Shown here: piece by piece, positions 1 through 6,510 of the stretch | Layout of the letters: every line of letters begins with the position of its first letter | Numbering within the stretch: the stretch's first letter is position 1 | Assembly (NCBI GenBank): GCA_016209995.1 | Contig: JACQVC010000324.1 | Span: 1-10,077, forward strand | Source of the DNA: Gemmatimonadota bacterium | Lineage (GTDB): Bacteria; Gemmatimonadota; Gemmatimonadetes; Longimicrobiales; Gaopeijiaceae | Direction: 5' to 3' | Length of the DNA stretch: 10,077 bases | Made by a program: the position numbers and the translations under genes | The notes under the pieces: model-generated | Database searches by the model: none | The model's input: the letters and a program-made list of their open reading frames with translations, nothing else | Told to the model about the DNA's origin: nothing

Positions 1-1874
1 CACTCGCGCGACGTACCCGCAGCTCGGAAAGGATACCCCGGCGGTCCGTTACGATAGTACGCACCGAACGACGTGATCTTGTCCATGTCGGGGTACAGCA
101 CGCCGAACCCAGGAGCGTCGCGGCTTCCGCGTGGCGAGTACCACACGGCTCCGTCTCGTGTCACCTGCGCCTTCGGCATGTCCGCGCCCGGCTGCGGCGT
201 CGGATAGCTGCCAAATTGCTGGGTCGCGGGGTCGAAGTACCAGATCGCCGATCCGCTGCCGCCGCCATCCACGGCCCAGATCTTTCCGTCCGGACCCTCT
301 TCCACGTCATAGGGCTGCGTGTTCTGCCGCGGGATCGTGTATTCGCTGATCTTCCCGGTCGTCTGGTCCAGCTTCGCGAGCTTGCCCGGACGCTTCCCCG
401 CCGCGTAGATGCCCCACCACACGTTGTCGTAACGGTCCACGTTCGGTCGCCGGGTGTGCCCGGGGTAGGTCAGCGCGGTGAAAGTCGTGAACTGGTTGGT
501 GTGGGTGTCGAACTTCACGATGTTACCGGAACCCCAGTCGCCCATGATGATGTTGTCTCGGCTGTCCACAACGACTCCGTAGACGATGGCGTTGATCGTG
601 GGAAGCGGGAACACCGTGACCTTCCCCGTAGCCCGCTCGTACTTGCTGAGCGCGCCACCCATGATCCAGCCGACGTAGATGTTGTTCTTCGAGTCCAGCG
701 CGATCGACTGCATCCACTTGATGTCATTCCGGATCACATCGTCGGGATCCATGGGAACGATGTACTCGAACTTTTCGGTTCTGGGATTGAATCCGAGCAG
801 TCGCTTCTCCGCCGATGGCTTGCGGCCGGAGTGCTCAGCCTGCCAGATGATGCCCGTGTTGTCGATGAGCACCTCGTGGTTGCCGTTCACGGGGTCCGGC
901 AGAACGTACTCCCACTGCTGTCCCGTGCGCGGATCCAGCTTGACCAGCCGCTCGGGGAAGCCGCGGTCGCTCAGCCAGACGTTGCCATCACGATCGAAAC
1001 GCGGATCCTGACCCCAGCGGCCGCGCGGGTCCCGGTATTCCGGCCCGTTCACACCCTGGCCCGGAGGATCCACTCCCAGGTAGTACTCCATGTACATGGC
1101 CTTGCCCAGCTTCTCCTCATCGAGCGCGAACTCCTTATCGATCCGCACGAAACGGGGCTCGGCGTCAGGCCCGAAATGGGTGACCATGTAATCGAGCAGG
1201 TCTTTCTTGTCCCGGAGTGAGAACCGCAGGGCTTGATTCCTGTGGGTGAGGAGTCCCTCCGCATAGGAAGCCGCCGGCCGCTCGGAGAGGGCGGCCCCCA
1301 TCATGCGATTGAGACGCGCCGTCCACTCCTCTCTGCTCGCAGGTCTGCCGGACAAGAAGTTCTCCTGGTGACAGATCATGCACGTCCTCTCCGCGACCTC
1401 CCGGCCCGGACCGGGCGGATAAATCTCCTCGTAGCTCGCTTCCCGGCGCATGGGCCGATTGGCCGCCGGCCGCAGTGCCAGATTCACCGTCGGGTTGTCG
1501 CCGGCCGCCACCCTCACGCGGCGAACATCCGACTCGAGAGATCCATCGCCGGTCCTTACGCTCACCTCGTAGCTACCGGGAAACAGGGCCACGGCCCGAT
1601 AGCGGCCACCGCTCGTGTACACCTGGTAGAGGATGCGTTTATCGACATTGCGGATGTGCACACGCGCGGCCGTGAACGGCGCGGCCGCCGTCACCGAACC
1701 GGACAACGAGGCCGTGCCCGAAACCTGAGCGACCAGCGATCCGCTCGACATCGCGATGGCCATGAGGCTTAGCGCCAACGCGCCGGCCCCCGTCCGCGCA
1801 GCGGCGGCCGGCAAACCGCGTCCACTTGCCGTCCAGCGACGGCTGCAAGCACCGCTGGTCATGAAGAGTGCCAT
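1..1874 (-). CDS. Exported carboxypeptidase-regulatory-like / single-haem c / Vgb-type beta-propeller protein (3' end at window edge)
   Basis: 624 codons are open from ATG 1874. The next codon begins TG at the window edge, so a TGA stop may lie one base outside. GGAGGT at 1886-1881, six bases upstream, decides the start over Met5. Residues 1-49 are a long export signal (hydrophobic stretch about 31-48, then SLVA/Q). Residues about 52-136 form a carboxypeptidase-regulatory-like beta-sandwich. A single c-type haem motif, C165-M-I-C168-H169, follows. From about 275 to the end there are repeated blades of the virginiamycin B lyase/NHL kind (DGNVWLSD, NNIYVGW, DNVWWGIY, DGKIWAVD, DGAVWYSP). In the family such proteins are periplasmic and of unproven function; the Vgb name reflects fold and does not show antibiotic lyase activity. 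The haem suggests electron transfer or a quinohaemoprotein-like role (inference). It is divergent from the nucleotidyltransferase remnant at 2066. Confidence 0.85.
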   Translation of the reverse strand, partial: MALFMTSGACSRRWTASGRGLPAAAARTGAGALALSLMAIAMSSGSLVAQVSGTASLSGSVTAAAPFTAARVHIRNVDKRILYQVYTSGGRYRAVALFPGSYEVSVRTGDGSLESDVRRVRVAAGDNPTVNLALRPAANRPMRREASYEEIYPPGPGREVAERTCMICHQENFLSGRPASREEWTARLNRMMGAALSERPAASYAEGLLTHRNQALRFSLRDKKDLLDYMVTHFGPDAEPRFVRIDKEFALDEEKLGKAMYMEYYLGVDPPGQGVNGPEYRDPRGRWGQDPRFDRDGNVWLSDRGFPERLVKLDPRTGQQWEYVLPDPVNGNHEVLIDNTGIIWQAEHSGRKPSAEKRLLGFNPRTEKFEYIVPMDPDDVIRNDIKWMQSIALDSKNNIYVGWIMGGALSKYERATGKVTVFPLPTINAIVYGVVVDSRDNIIMGDWGSGNIVKFDTHTNQFTTFTALTYPGHTRRPNVDRYDNVWWGIYAAGKRPGKLAKLDQTTGKISEYTIPRQNTQPYDVEEGPDGKIWAVDGGGSGSAIWYFDPATQQFGSYPTPQPGADMPKAQVTRDGAVWYSPRGSRDAPGFGVLYPDMDKITSFGAYYRNGPPGYPFRAAGTSRE

Positions 1875-1880
1875 GGTGCT

Positions 1881-1886
1881 ACCTCC
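1881..1886 (-). promoter_or_regulatory. Strong Shine-Dalgarno GGAGGT for the haem/propeller gene
   Basis: On the minus strand GGAGGT lies six bases before ATG 1874, which is ideal spacing. It fixes the first Met as the start; Met5 at 1862 would be 18 bases away. Confidence 0.8.
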
Positions 1887-1944
1887 TGAAGGATGGAGAA
1901 CGCCCAGAGTGCGGTGTGGTTGAGTCGGGCTTCGAGCCGTTGGG

Positions 1945-1974
1945 AAACTAGGCTCGCAGTTTGAGGGAAGTCAA
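1945..1974 (-). promoter_or_regulatory. Possible weak promoter of the haem/propeller gene
   Basis: On the minus strand TTGACT (1974-1969) is a 5/6 match to a sigma-70 -35 box. An 18-base spacer leads to TAGTTT (1950-1945), only a 3/6 match to a -10. The leader to ATG 1874 would be about 65 bases. The -35 is good and the -10 poor, so this is tentative. Confidence 0.25.
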
Positions 1975-2050
1975 TCAGATTGCGAGTTGGGTTACCCTTT
2001 ATCGCATTCCTCCATCTTCCTCCATAGCCTTCCTGCTCGAGCGCAGCCTT

Positions 2051-2071
2051 ATGCGCCACATTTGAGCGCAT
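2051..2071. repeat. Inverted repeat, possible operator in the divergent region
   Basis: ATGCGC (2051-2056) and GCGCAT (2066-2071) are perfect 6-bp arms around a nine-base AT-rich centre. The site lies just upstream of a winged-helix nucleotidyltransferase remnant and between divergent genes, where an operator is plausible. Short arms mean that chance cannot be excluded. Confidence 0.3.
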
Positions 2072-2110
2072 AGGAACTTCGGCTCTGGATGGAAGGGAAG
2101 ACCAGGTGAG

Positions 2111-2716
2111 CTGTTAGCGTCACCGGCGCTCGCCACGCTCATTCTCTTCCTCCTCCTGTTTCCCGAAGAGCGGCTGCATTTTCGTGTGCTTCAGGGGCGT
2201 CTTGGGCTCGGCTCGCGCTCGCTGCAACGCGAGCGGCAGCGGTTGGCAGGTTTGGGCATGATCGAGAAGAGAGAGATCGGCTCACGGAGCCCAATCATCC
2301 CGAACCGCGACAGCGCTGTTTGGGCCGATCTTTGGCGTCTGGCGCGGCGCTTCGCGGCACCCGAGGACGTCCCGTGAGTCGCGCTCTCCGGATTGCCGGG
2401 GCTGGAGGGAGCGTTCGTGTACGGTTCAATCGCTCGTGGAGACGAGCGGAGCGATAGCGACGTCGACGTGCTGCTGGTCGGTGGGATTAGGGATCGTGTG
2501 GAGGTTGCACGCCGCACTATGGAAGCCGGGGCGTTGTTGGTTCGAGGAGCTGAAGGCCCGGGTCGGGCGCTAATTCCCTTTTCCGCAGCCACGGCCGGGC
2601 TCGCGGGGCGGCCATTCACGTCAGGTCCTCCCGCGCCCGCACATCGTCGATCGCCTCAGTCCAGCGGATTCGCCACCCGAAAGGCACCGAAACACGCGGG
2701 ATTCGGCATTCCGTGA
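2111..2716 (+). pseudogene. Decayed winged-helix DNA-binding / minimal nucleotidyltransferase gene
   Basis: One frame, open from 2066, reads through a winged-helix domain (from ELLASPALATLILFLLL at about 2108; helix-turn-helix around GLGSRSLQRERQRLAGLGMI) to a TGA at 2375. It continues in the same frame directly into a nucleotidyltransferase domain: LEGAFVYGSIARGDERSDSD followed by VDVLLVGG. This has the catalytic G-S-x10-D-x-D pattern of minimal nucleotidyltransferases (MNT). Intact homologues join both domains with an AL-GLPG linker, which here is split by the TGA. No ATG, GTG or TTG lies upstream of the wHTH helices (only CTG at 2111; GTG 2186 would cut the domain). After about residue GG at 2490 the frame runs to a stop at 2714-2716 without the usual C-terminal half. 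I read this as a pseudogene. Alternatively two short proteins are made, the second from TTG 2393. Such proteins are usually antitoxin- or AMPylation-type enzymes or regulators. Confidence 0.7.
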
Positions 2717-2820
2717 CCCCCGCTCGCGCTCCCGATTCCCGAAGGTTGCGAAGGGCTGTGGTCACGCCCACAATAGGCTGCGGAGGTGGGCCGTTAAGAA
2801 CCCGCACAAATGACGCAGGC
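2541..2820 (+). other. Unassigned DNA between the nucleotidyltransferase remnant and the intact nucleotidyltransferase
   Basis: The sequence is open in two plus frames and one minus frame (2822-2616), but none gives a recognisable domain. The frame that runs into the downstream nucleotidyltransferase reads HPKGTETRGIRHSVTPA, then VVTPTIGCGGG, a composition more like translated non-coding or dispersed-repeat DNA than a folded protein. A candidate promoter for the downstream gene lies at 2746-2774. The stop of the upstream frame (TGA 2714) overlaps a GTG at 2713 that opens the downstream frame, but this is not the preferred start. Confidence 0.4.
2746..2774 (+). promoter_or_regulatory. Possible sigma-70 promoter of the intact nucleotidyltransferase
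   Basis: TTGCGA (2746-2751, 4/6) and CACAAT (2769-2774, 4/6) are separated by 17 bases. The start of transcription would be near 2781, about 40 bases before ATG 2821. It would make the downstream gene independent of the broken upstream gene. Confidence 0.3.
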
Positions 2821-3342
2821 ATGCACGCTCGCAGCTTCTGGAAGGCCGTGACCGTGGACCGGTCCGACCTGCTCGACCGCTTCCTGTCCTTCTTGCAGGA
2901 GCATGAGATTCGCTACTGTCTGGTTGGCGGTCAGGCCGTGAACGCGTACGTCGAGCCGGTCGTCAGCCTGGATCTCGACCTGGCCGTAGCGGCCGGGGAC
3001 CTGGACCGGCTCCAGTCCATGCTGCCACGCGAGTTCCACGTCCAGCGGTTCTCCCACAGCTTGAACGTGACCGACCAGGAATCCGCCCTGCGAATCCAGA
3101 TTCAAACCGACCCGCGCTACGCCGAGTTCGTCGAAAGCGCCGAGACACACGAGGTGCTCGGACTCCGAGTGCCGGTCGCCCGCGTAGGAGACGTGCTGCG
3201 CGGGAAGGTGTGGGCCGCCGAGGATCCCAGCCGTCGTGGAAGCAAGCGGCAAAAGGATCTGGCGGACATCGCTCGCCTGATCGAAAGGTTCCCGGATCTG
3301 CGCGATCAGGTTCCGACGGCGATTCTCGAGCGGCTGCTCTGA
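2821..3342 (+). CDS. AbiEii-like / minimal nucleotidyltransferase family protein
   Basis: 173 aa from ATG 2821. The fold is the DNA polymerase-beta-like nucleotidyltransferase: after helix LLDRFLSFLQEHEI comes YCLVGGQAVNAY with G36-G37, then D51-L-D53 in VSLDLDLAV as the metal-binding pair. IQIQTD (to D97) may supply the third acid. Near the end GKVWAA (K129) and KRQKDLADIARLI (142-154) form the Lys/Asp helix typical of AbiEii-type and related transferases. The family transfers NMP groups to tRNA or protein and acts as the toxin of type IV-like systems, or as MNT antitoxin; which applies here is not visible. The frame also opens at GTG 2713, but the extra 36 residues are not domain-like and a promoter candidate lies inside them. 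No good Shine-Dalgarno precedes ATG 2821. The gene is convergent with the S9 peptidase and downstream of a related broken gene. Confidence 0.75.
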   Translation: MHARSFWKAVTVDRSDLLDRFLSFLQEHEIRYCLVGGQAVNAYVEPVVSLDLDLAVAAGDLDRLQSMLPREFHVQRFSHSLNVTDQESALRIQIQTDPRYAEFVESAETHEVLGLRVPVARVGDVLRGKVWAAEDPSRRGSKRQKDLADIARLIERFPDLRDQVPTAILERLL

Positions 3343-3414
3343 GGCCATTCATCAGCCCCACTGAGTTCTGGAGGACTCTCCCTTCTACGACCCCGTACGG
3401 GCTGGCCACACGCC

Positions 3415-3446
3415 CAAAAACAAGGCCCGGGAGGTCATCCCGGGCC
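3415..3446 (-). terminator. Intrinsic terminator of the S9 peptidase gene
   Basis: GGCCCGGGA (3424-3432) and TCCCGGGCC (3438-3446) form a perfect 9-bp stem with a five-base loop. Read on the minus strand it is followed by TTGTTTTT, the U-tract of a Rho-independent terminator. It lies 30 bases after the peptidase stop. No T-tract follows on the plus strand, so it is one-directional. Confidence 0.85.
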
Positions 3447-3475
3447 ATGTACCGCAACCGCCTGCGGCGCTGCGT

Positions 3476-5548
3476 TCACTTCTCCTCCCCCAAGGGCGGC
3501 TTCAGATACTGCTCCCACCACCCCAGCTCGTGCATCATACGATGCACGTTGTTCCAATGGCCCCTGATGCCGTGAGGCATGTCGTCGTAGAGCAGCAGCT
3601 TCGTCGGCGTGCCCTGCTTCTTGAGACAGGTATAGAGCTGGAGGGCGCCCGACAGTGGCACGCGATAGTCGACTTTGCCATGGACGAACAGGGTCGCTGT
3701 CTTCACGCCGGCGCAGTGGAAGTACGGGGACTGCCGGATGTAGACGTCGAGCGCCTTCGGGTCCCACGGCGGCCCCAGGAATTCCGTCTCCTTGGTCCCG
3801 CCGGCTCCATCGCGAAGCGAATAGTTGCTCGTCCAGTTGGACTCACCGGCGCCGGGGATGGCCGCCCTGAACCGGTCTGAGTAGCGCGTGAGCAGCCAGT
3901 TGGTCAGGATCCCGCCGTAGGAGTGCCCCGTCGTGCCGACGCGGCTGCGATCGATGGGGAAGCGCGCGACGAGATGGTCCACACCGGACACGACGTCCTC
4001 GCCGTCGTTCTCCCCCCAGCCGCCCCAGGTGCCCCACTTGAACGCGTCGCCGTAGCCCGTCGAGCTGCGGAAGTTGGGCAGAAACACGAAATAGCCGTGC
4101 GCGTTGAAGAGCGAGTTCTTGAAGTTGAAGCCGTAACCGGAGGCCGAGTGCGGCCCGCCGTGGTTCATGACGATCAGCGGGTACGGTCCGCCCTGCGGGC
4201 TGTAACCGTGCGGGAAGAGCAGGAACCCCTCGACCGGCGTGCCGTCATAGCTGTTCCAGCGGATCCGCTCGGCCGGTCGAGTCGCCACCTCGACCTCGGC
4301 CAGAAAGTCGCGGTGCACGTCCGTGAGCCGCCGCTCGTTGCTTCCGTCGCTGTCCGCCGCGTAGACGTCCTCTGGCTTCTCGAACTCGCCTACCGTGTAC
4401 GTCATGCGACGGAAGGCGCGGTCGATCTCGAGGTCGTTGATGCGGCGAGGGCCCCTCGTGACCTGCTCGACGGCGCCGCCGGTCGGCGCCACGCGGAACA
4501 GGTGCGTCTCGCCGCCGATGCCGGTGGTGAAGTAGATGTAACGGCTGTCCGGCGTCCACATGGGCGTGCCCACGTCCATGTCGAAGGCCGCGGTCAGGTT
4601 GATGGGCTCACCGCCCGCGGCCGGTCGGATGTAGAGGTCCTCCGGTCCGCCATTCTCCAGCCGCGGCGGCGCGATGATCGTGTCGGTGCCGAGCGAGCGA
4701 ACGTAGGACATCCAGCGTCCGTCGGGCGAGAAGCCCACACCGGAGTATTGGAAGCCGTCATCGGTCAGACGAGTGAGCTGCCCGTCCACCGTGACCAGGA
4801 AAAGGTCGGAGTGCCCGAAGGCCAGCTCGTCGAGATACGCCTCGTCTGCCGTAAAGAGGAGCGCGCGGCCGTCCGGCCTCCAGCGCAGGTTCTGAGGCTG
4901 AAGCCCCAGCCGCGTGAGCTGCCGGGCTGGTGCACTGCCATCCGCCGGCTCGATGACGATCTCCGACGGCGGCCTCGCCCGCCGGTTGGGGGCTGGGAAC
5001 TCCTGGCCATCCTGGAGGAACGGATACCAGTCGATCTGGTCGCCCTGAAACCGCTCCTCGTGCCGCCGCTGGAATTCCGTCATTGCAGGAGCCGGACGCT
5101 GCGGCACAGGCATCTCTTGCGCGCGCGCCAGCCAGCGGCCGTCCGGGCTCAACGTGCCATTGCGCTCCGGCGCATCCTCGCGCACGGCGGGCCTGCCGGG
5201 CTGCGCCGGGTCGAGCGTCCAGGTGACGTCCTGGTGGGTGTACAGCAGGCGACCATCGTCACGCCAGCGCGGGTTCGACACGTCTTGCCCCTCGTGCCGC
5301 ACACGCGCGGGCTGCTCGGCGCCGCTCGTGCGCACCAGCCAGGTTTCTACGGCGTTCCCGTTCGTCTGCTCGATGGGGGTCGAGACCGTATACGTGACCC
5401 ACTGGCCGTCCGGTGAGATCCGCGGCGAGCCGACGCTCTTCACGCGGTAGTAATCCTCGATCCTCAGCGCACGCCTCGCCGCCACCTGCGCCGACGCGGG
5501 AATGCACCACAGGAGCACGAGGCCGAGAGAGAGCAGGACGCGACGCAT
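3476..5548 (-). CDS. Exported S9 family peptidase (prolyl oligopeptidase / acylaminoacyl-peptidase type)
   Basis: 690 aa, the usual length for bacterial S9C-like peptidases. ATG 5548 has GGAGGT five bases upstream; the in-frame GTG at 5560 overlaps that Shine-Dalgarno and is not used. Residues 1-21 are a signal peptide (MRRVLLSLGLVLLWCIPASA/Q), so the enzyme is periplasmic or secreted. Residues about 30-390 carry PD40-type propeller repeats (ISPDGQWVTY, LSPDGRWLAR, WRPDGRALLF, FSPDGRWMSY, WTPDSRYIYF). The C-terminal alpha/beta-hydrolase holds the triad: S543 in GHSYGG, D627 in GKVDYR, H659 in MPHGIRG. The conserved FRSSTGYGD lies before the nucleophile elbow. The family removes peptides or acylated residues from short oligopeptide N-termini; substrate here is unknown. 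All catalytic residues are present. It is monocistronic: own Shine-Dalgarno, terminator at 3415-3446. Confidence 0.93.
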   Translation of the reverse strand: MRRVLLSLGLVLLWCIPASAQVAARRALRIEDYYRVKSVGSPRISPDGQWVTYTVSTPIEQTNGNAVETWLVRTSGAEQPARVRHEGQDVSNPRWRDDGRLLYTHQDVTWTLDPAQPGRPAVREDAPERNGTLSPDGRWLARAQEMPVPQRPAPAMTEFQRRHEERFQGDQIDWYPFLQDGQEFPAPNRRARPPSEIVIEPADGSAPARQLTRLGLQPQNLRWRPDGRALLFTADEAYLDELAFGHSDLFLVTVDGQLTRLTDDGFQYSGVGFSPDGRWMSYVRSLGTDTIIAPPRLENGGPEDLYIRPAAGGEPINLTAAFDMDVGTPMWTPDSRYIYFTTGIGGETHLFRVAPTGGAVEQVTRGPRRINDLEIDRAFRRMTYTVGEFEKPEDVYAADSDGSNERRLTDVHRDFLAEVEVATRPAERIRWNSYDGTPVEGFLLFPHGYSPQGGPYPLIVMNHGGPHSASGYGFNFKNSLFNAHGYFVFLPNFRSSTGYGDAFKWGTWGGWGENDGEDVVSGVDHLVARFPIDRSRVGTTGHSYGGILTNWLLTRYSDRFRAAIPGAGESNWTSNYSLRDGAGGTKETEFLGPPWDPKALDVYIRQSPYFHCAGVKTATLFVHGKVDYRVPLSGALQLYTCLKKQGTPTKLLLYDDMPHGIRGHWNNVHRMMHELGWWEQYLKPPLGEEK

Positions 5549-5686
5549 GTCCACCTCCACGGTTCTAAAGTGACCTTGAAGTCCGGTCGGTTGCCCGTTC
5601 AGGCGTCCACAAAGTCAGGTGCCACGGTAAAGCGGCCGGCTCCGGTGGGCAAGAAAGACGGGAGCGGGACGTGAGAAGCGGTCGGG
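5549..5686. other. Intergenic spacer between vapC and the S9 peptidase
   Basis: 138 bases with the peptidase's Shine-Dalgarno (GGAGGT, 5559-5554 on the minus strand). An imperfect hairpin at about 5617-5645 has CCAC/GTGG outer arms and GCCGGC inside; it could end vapBC transcription but has no U-tract. I see no promoter that I can support. Confidence 0.4.
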
Positions 5687-6121
5687 TCACACCAGCGGGT
5701 TCACGACCCGGACGAACGGGAACACATGGAAATCCGTGTCCGCAGTCCGAATCTCGGCGATCCCATGCTCACGCATGAGCGCTGCCGTATGCACGTCGTG
5801 CATGATGTTGCCCCGCACCGAGGGCAGCTCGGTCGCCAGGTCGGCCACGATCAGCGCATGACGCGCAGTCGGCAACAGGAAGGAAAACCCCGGACCCGTC
5901 GTGACCGCGGCGAGGAAACTCCACGCGGCAGGGAAGCTGAGCGGAGGTTGGAAGACCGCCGGATGGGTGCTCACGCGCAGGAACTCATACGCGATGCCCC
6001 ACGTGAGATGCCATGGCAGCACGTCGTCCCGCCACTGGGACACCAGCTCCAACGCGCGGTCGTGCTCGTGGAACTGCTCTACTGCGGCATAGAGAAGCAG
6101 GTTCGTATCGACGACGAACAC
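5687..6121 (-). CDS. vapC: VapC-type PIN-domain ribonuclease toxin
   Basis: 144 aa from GTG 6121. The PIN-fold acids are all visible: D5 in FVVDTNLLLYA, E46 in AYEFLRV, D109 in IMHDVHTAAL, and D128/D130 in RTADTDFHVF near the end. This is the usual VapC pattern and length. VapC toxins are Mg-dependent endoribonucleases that cut tRNA, rRNA or mRNA and are neutralised by the partner antitoxin; the RNA target cannot be read from sequence. The GTG overlaps the antitoxin stop by one base (TAGTG at 6123-6119), which implies coupled translation and a lower yield of toxin than antitoxin. No separate Shine-Dalgarno is needed. The gene is intact, so the toxin is probably active. Confidence 0.88.
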   Translation of the reverse strand: MFVVDTNLLLYAAVEQFHEHDRALELVSQWRDDVLPWHLTWGIAYEFLRVSTHPAVFQPPLSFPAAWSFLAAVTTGPGFSFLLPTARHALIVADLATELPSVRGNIMHDVHTAALMREHGIAEIRTADTDFHVFPFVRVVNPLV

Positions 6122-6360
6122 TAAGGCCCGTCTCGCATCGCGCGCTCCAGCTCGTCCCGGTCCGCTACGTTCACCAGTACTTCGCGCACCCGGAAGGTGG
6201 GAATGGGCGGGAGATCCAACCTCACCCCGCGCTCGGCGGCCTCGCTCAACCCTTTTCGCAGGAACGCCTCGACAAGCGCGGACACCGTCTGCTTGCGCTC
6301 GGCGGCGAGGGCTTTGAGCCGGCGCATGATGCGGTCGTTGATCAACAGCGTCGTGCGCAT
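6121..6360 (-). CDS. vapB: VapB-like ribbon-helix-helix antitoxin
   Basis: 79 aa from ATG 6360. Residues 2-9 (RTTLLIND) form the DNA-contacting beta strand, followed by helices IMRRLKALAAERKQ and VSALVEAFLRKGL of a ribbon-helix-helix domain. The C-terminal part (VRLDLPPIPTFRVREVLVNV) is the segment that would bind and block VapC. Longer in-frame starts at 6372 and 6453 exist, but 6372 lies inside the predicted -10 box, so 6360 is chosen; no Shine-Dalgarno precedes it and the mRNA is probably leaderless. RHH antitoxins usually repress their own operon, which fits the repeated GCATAT sites just upstream. The stop overlaps the vapC start by one base. Confidence 0.82.
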   Translation of the reverse strand: MRTTLLINDRIMRRLKALAAERKQTVSALVEAFLRKGLSEAAERGVRLDLPPIPTFRVREVLVNVADRDELERAMRDGP

Positions 6361-6401
6361 ATGTAAAAGCATATCGATGGTATGCGATGGCGTCAATATG
6401 C
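6357..6401. promoter_or_regulatory. Candidate VapB operator sites over the promoter
   Basis: GCATAT occurs at 6357-6362 and 6369-6374, twelve bases apart, and its inverse ATATGC at 6396-6401, with a partial TATGC at 6381-6385. These sites stand out in a GC-rich background and cover the -10 and the -35. Repeated short palindromic half-sites are typical for ribbon-helix-helix autorepression. Binding is inferred. Confidence 0.45.
6368..6396 (-). promoter_or_regulatory. vapBC promoter, giving a leaderless transcript
   Basis: On the minus strand TTGACG (6396-6391) is a 5/6 match to the -35 box. Exactly 17 bases later TATGCT (6373-6368) is a 4/6 match to the -10. Transcription would start near 6362-6361, directly at ATG 6360, leaving no room for a ribosome-binding site. 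Confidence 0.6.
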
Positions 6402-6470
6402 CGAGCAGACGGGGTAGCGCGTGTCGGCCGGAATGCGAAGCACGAGTCACCACCCGGCCGCCGGCATGGG

Positions 6471-6510
6471 TGATCCAGTCAGCAGCGGCGCCGGAGGCGC
6501 TGACGGATCA
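6471..6510 (-). terminator. Stem-loop containing the stop codon of the hydrolase
   Basis: TGATCC (6471-6476) pairs with GGATCA (6505-6510), and GTCAGC (6478-6483) with GCTGAC (6499-6504), with one bulged base between. Inside, GCC-GGA-GGC and the palindrome GGCGCC add more pairing. The hydrolase stop (6510-6508) lies in the outer arm. There is no U-tract, so it may be a 3'-protecting or Rho-linked structure and not a classical intrinsic terminator. Confidence 0.5.

Larger units (their letters stand above)
1875..2065. other. Divergent intergenic region
   Basis: This stretch separates the minus-strand haem/propeller gene from the plus-strand nucleotidyltransferase remnant. It is visibly less GC-rich than the genes around it. 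It holds the Shine-Dalgarno and weak promoter listed separately, a direct repeat of TTCCTCCAT-like units at about 2006-2026, and the left arm of an inverted repeat at 2051-2071. A minus-strand frame of 70 codons (2071-1859) crosses it but runs through the ribosome-binding site and start of the real gene and looks like no protein I know. Confidence 0.6.

Noticed and set aside
216..1220. Plus-strand frame of 334 codons
   Set aside because: Antisense to the haem/propeller gene; no domain, no ribosome-binding site, Arg/Val/His-rich composition typical of GC-rich shadows.
1859..2071. Minus-strand frame of 70 codons upstream of the haem/propeller gene
   Set aside because: Overlaps that gene's Shine-Dalgarno and start in another frame and has no recognisable similarity.
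2191..2619. Minus-strand frame of 142 codons
   Set aside because: Antisense to the wHTH/NTase remnant; Ser/Arg/Pro-rich with no domain.
2794..3348. Minus-strand frame of 184 codons, and another at 2963-3457
   Set aside because: Antisense to the intact nucleotidyltransferase, which shows clear GG/DxD and KRQKD motifs.
3923..5416. Plus-strand frame of 497 codons
   Set aside because: Lies fully antisense to the S9 peptidase, whose catalytic triad and repeats are unmistakable; the plus frame has no recognisable motif.
5549..5560. Start of the S9 peptidase at GTG 5560
   Set aside because: It overlaps the GGAGGT that serves ATG 5548, and adds residues before an otherwise normal signal peptide.
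6361..6453. Longer VapB starts at 6453 and 6372
   Set aside because: Upstream residues are not part of the RHH fold; 6372 falls in the -10 box and 6453 lies upstream of the promoter.
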